From Bacteroides sp. (lineage in GTDB: Bacteria > Bacteroidota > Bacteroidia > Bacteroidales > Bacteroidaceae): a stretch of 7,887 bases of DNA. The translations under genes and the position numbers were made by a program. The notes below the pieces were generated by a model. That model saw only the letters and a program-made list of their open reading frames with translations, was not told where the DNA came from and made no database searches. Location of the stretch: positions 1 through 7,887 of the forward strand of contig JASLDF010000170.1 of assembly GCA_030151635.1 (NCBI GenBank), in the 5' to 3' direction. Below, one piece after another: positions 6,685 through 7,887 of the stretch. How positions within the stretch are numbered: the stretch's first letter is position 1; each line of letters begins with the position of its first letter.

Positions 6685-7887
6685 ATGAAACGAACCTTTA
6701 CATCGGCATTATGGGGGGTAATTCTATTACTAATGTTTTCGAGTTGTAATTCGGAAAACACCCTTGAAGAGCCTTTTTCCGGGAAAAACAGCATGTTGCA
6801 AGTACTTATTGATAATACTGCACTACTGGAAGTACAAGAATCCCTTGAAAATCCAATAACAAATTCGAATATTATTTTCTATGCATTTACTCAAGGAGAA
6901 GATAATGCAAAAACATTGGTACATGTATTTGATAGTTCTAATATTTCTTCACAACTAAACGGACAAACCACAACTTTAACGTTGAAATTTCCACAAAGAA
7001 TTGAAGATAATATAAGCCTAGTAGCTTTAGTGAATCATACTATTCCATCAGAAAAGATCGAGATAGGAATGACATACCAAAAGATGAAAGATTTATTTGG
7101 ATTCACAGTCAATGGGAAAATAGAGAATCCACTTAAACTACCTTTCTGGGGCATTAAAGACTTTAACTTGAAAGAACAAAAAGGTATACCTTTAAAGTTT
7201 AACCTTTTCAGAAGTTATGCAAGAACTAACATTAGTATTGCTGATGATCAAAAGGATGCACCATTCAAAATGAAAGAAATTACATCAGTACGCGTATATC
7301 GTTCACTTAGTAATGGTAATGCAAATACTGAGGTCAATAATATTAAATCTACTTCTATCACTAAACCAAACGTTCCCTCTAATCCAATTGGAGGTAAATA
7401 CAATACAGATAAGGCTATTGCTGTAAATACGATAGAAGAAGCCAACTTGGATCCCCTTACCTACACATTAGCACAACCACTTCAGAATTTTAACAACCGA
7501 TTATTCTTAATTGAATCTAATCAAGACCAAAACACGAATAGAAGTGAAGCTGTAGCCATAATCGTAGGTGTTAAACTTCAAGATTACGAAGACGTAGAAC
7601 GCTTCTACAGATTAGATTATGCTGACTACACTGAAAAATCGGTACACTTCAAACCAATTATTAGAAACCACTCTTATGTTTTCAATATGAACGGAGCAAA
7701 AGATGATGGTTCAGAAAATCCAGAAGAGGCTCTAAAAACTAAAGCTAGTGTAAACTTGGATGTGGTTGATTGGGAGGATTATGAAATTTTGGGAGACAAC
7801 TTAAATGGAGAATATTACTTTAGACTTAAAAATGAAGGAATAACTTTTAGTTATCTTGAAAATGACACAAAAGAAATTGAATTCTCT
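6685..7887 (+). CDS. Third fimbrillin-family lipoprotein, partial (right edge)
   Basis: The reading frame is open for 401 codons to the window end and has no stop. It begins MKRTFTSALWGV with lipobox FSSC and Cys21, nearly the same signal peptide as the first gene (LWGV, then leucines, then SSC). The fimbrillin module aligns with the first gene throughout: IGMTY, LPFWG, ITSVRVYRS, PLTY, VAIIVGVKL, FYRLDYADY, KPIIRNHSY, GAKD, VDWEDYEI. Identity looks near 40 per cent by eye. The sequence ends just as the BACON-like segment would begin, so about 480 residues are expected beyond the edge if it matches its paralogue. No Arg lies between Cys21 and the first strand (IIFYAF, 63-68), unlike the other two proteins; Lys34 is the only basic residue there. 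It follows a terminator, so it starts a new transcription unit. Confidence 0.85.
   Translation, partial: MKRTFTSALWGVILLLMFSSCNSENTLEEPFSGKNSMLQVLIDNTALLEVQESLENPITNSNIIFYAFTQGEDNAKTLVHVFDSSNISSQLNGQTTTLTLKFPQRIEDNISLVALVNHTIPSEKIEIGMTYQKMKDLFGFTVNGKIENPLKLPFWGIKDFNLKEQKGIPLKFNLFRSYARTNISIADDQKDAPFKMKEITSVRVYRSLSNGNANTEVNNIKSTSITKPNVPSNPIGGKYNTDKAIAVNTIEEANLDPLTYTLAQPLQNFNNRLFLIESNQDQNTNRSEAVAIIVGVKLQDYEDVERFYRLDYADYTEKSVHFKPIIRNHSYVFNMNGAKDDGSENPEEALKTKASVNLDVVDWEDYEILGDNLNGEYYFRLKNEGITFSYLENDTKEIEFS

Noticed and set aside
7248..7445. Minus-strand open frame of 65 codons with a hydrophobic look.
   Set aside because: It is antisense to the third fimbrillin gene, whose reading frame aligns with its paralogue across this stretch.
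1055..7887. Antigenic variation by recombination between the first and third genes.
   Set aside because: The two genes are too diverged at the DNA level, with no long identical stretches seen, and no recombinase or invertible repeat pair is visible in the window.

Overview
The window looks like a low-GC member of the Bacteroidales. It carries large fimbrillin-like (type V pilin family) lipoproteins with SSC or ASC lipoboxes and BACON-like segments, no Shine-Dalgarno sequences, and the remnant of a transposase of the kind labelled ISAon1 in Bacteroidetes. The genus cannot be named from the sequence.

Layout. Positions 1-275 (minus strand) hold the start of an ISAon1-type transposase that runs off the left edge and is frameshifted near its N-terminus. 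A hairpin lies just upstream of it. Positions 331-1054 contain no convincing gene. They are AT-rich, with a G-poor stretch, three copies of CAAGCAATA, several short hairpins and, next to the first fimbrillin gene, a palindrome flanked by two direct repeats. Two long genes follow on the plus strand, at 1055-3703 and 3714-6362. They are 10 bp apart and, with the start I prefer, each encodes 882 residues. A perfect 17-bp-stem terminator closes this pair at 6387-6428. After a 256-bp spacer a third gene starts at 6685. It is a clear paralogue of the first and is cut by the right edge.

The two complete proteins share one plan: a lipoprotein signal peptide, a two-part fimbrillin module (about residues 40-360), a BACON-like beta segment, another beta region, and a C-terminal alpha/beta region of about 280-300 residues. 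That last region contains the motif PDI(I/V)IIGGxY and resembles the ThuA / class I glutamine-amidotransferase-like fold, without an obvious catalytic cysteine. They are about twice the length of ordinary shaft fimbrillins, so tip, adhesin or regulatory subunits are more likely than repeating shaft subunits. Colinear short matches upstream of the first and third genes suggest that the gene was duplicated together with its leader. The window is therefore probably part of a tandem array of two-gene fimbrial units, with another partner gene expected to the right. Functions are inferred from sequence patterns read by eye; no database search was possible.
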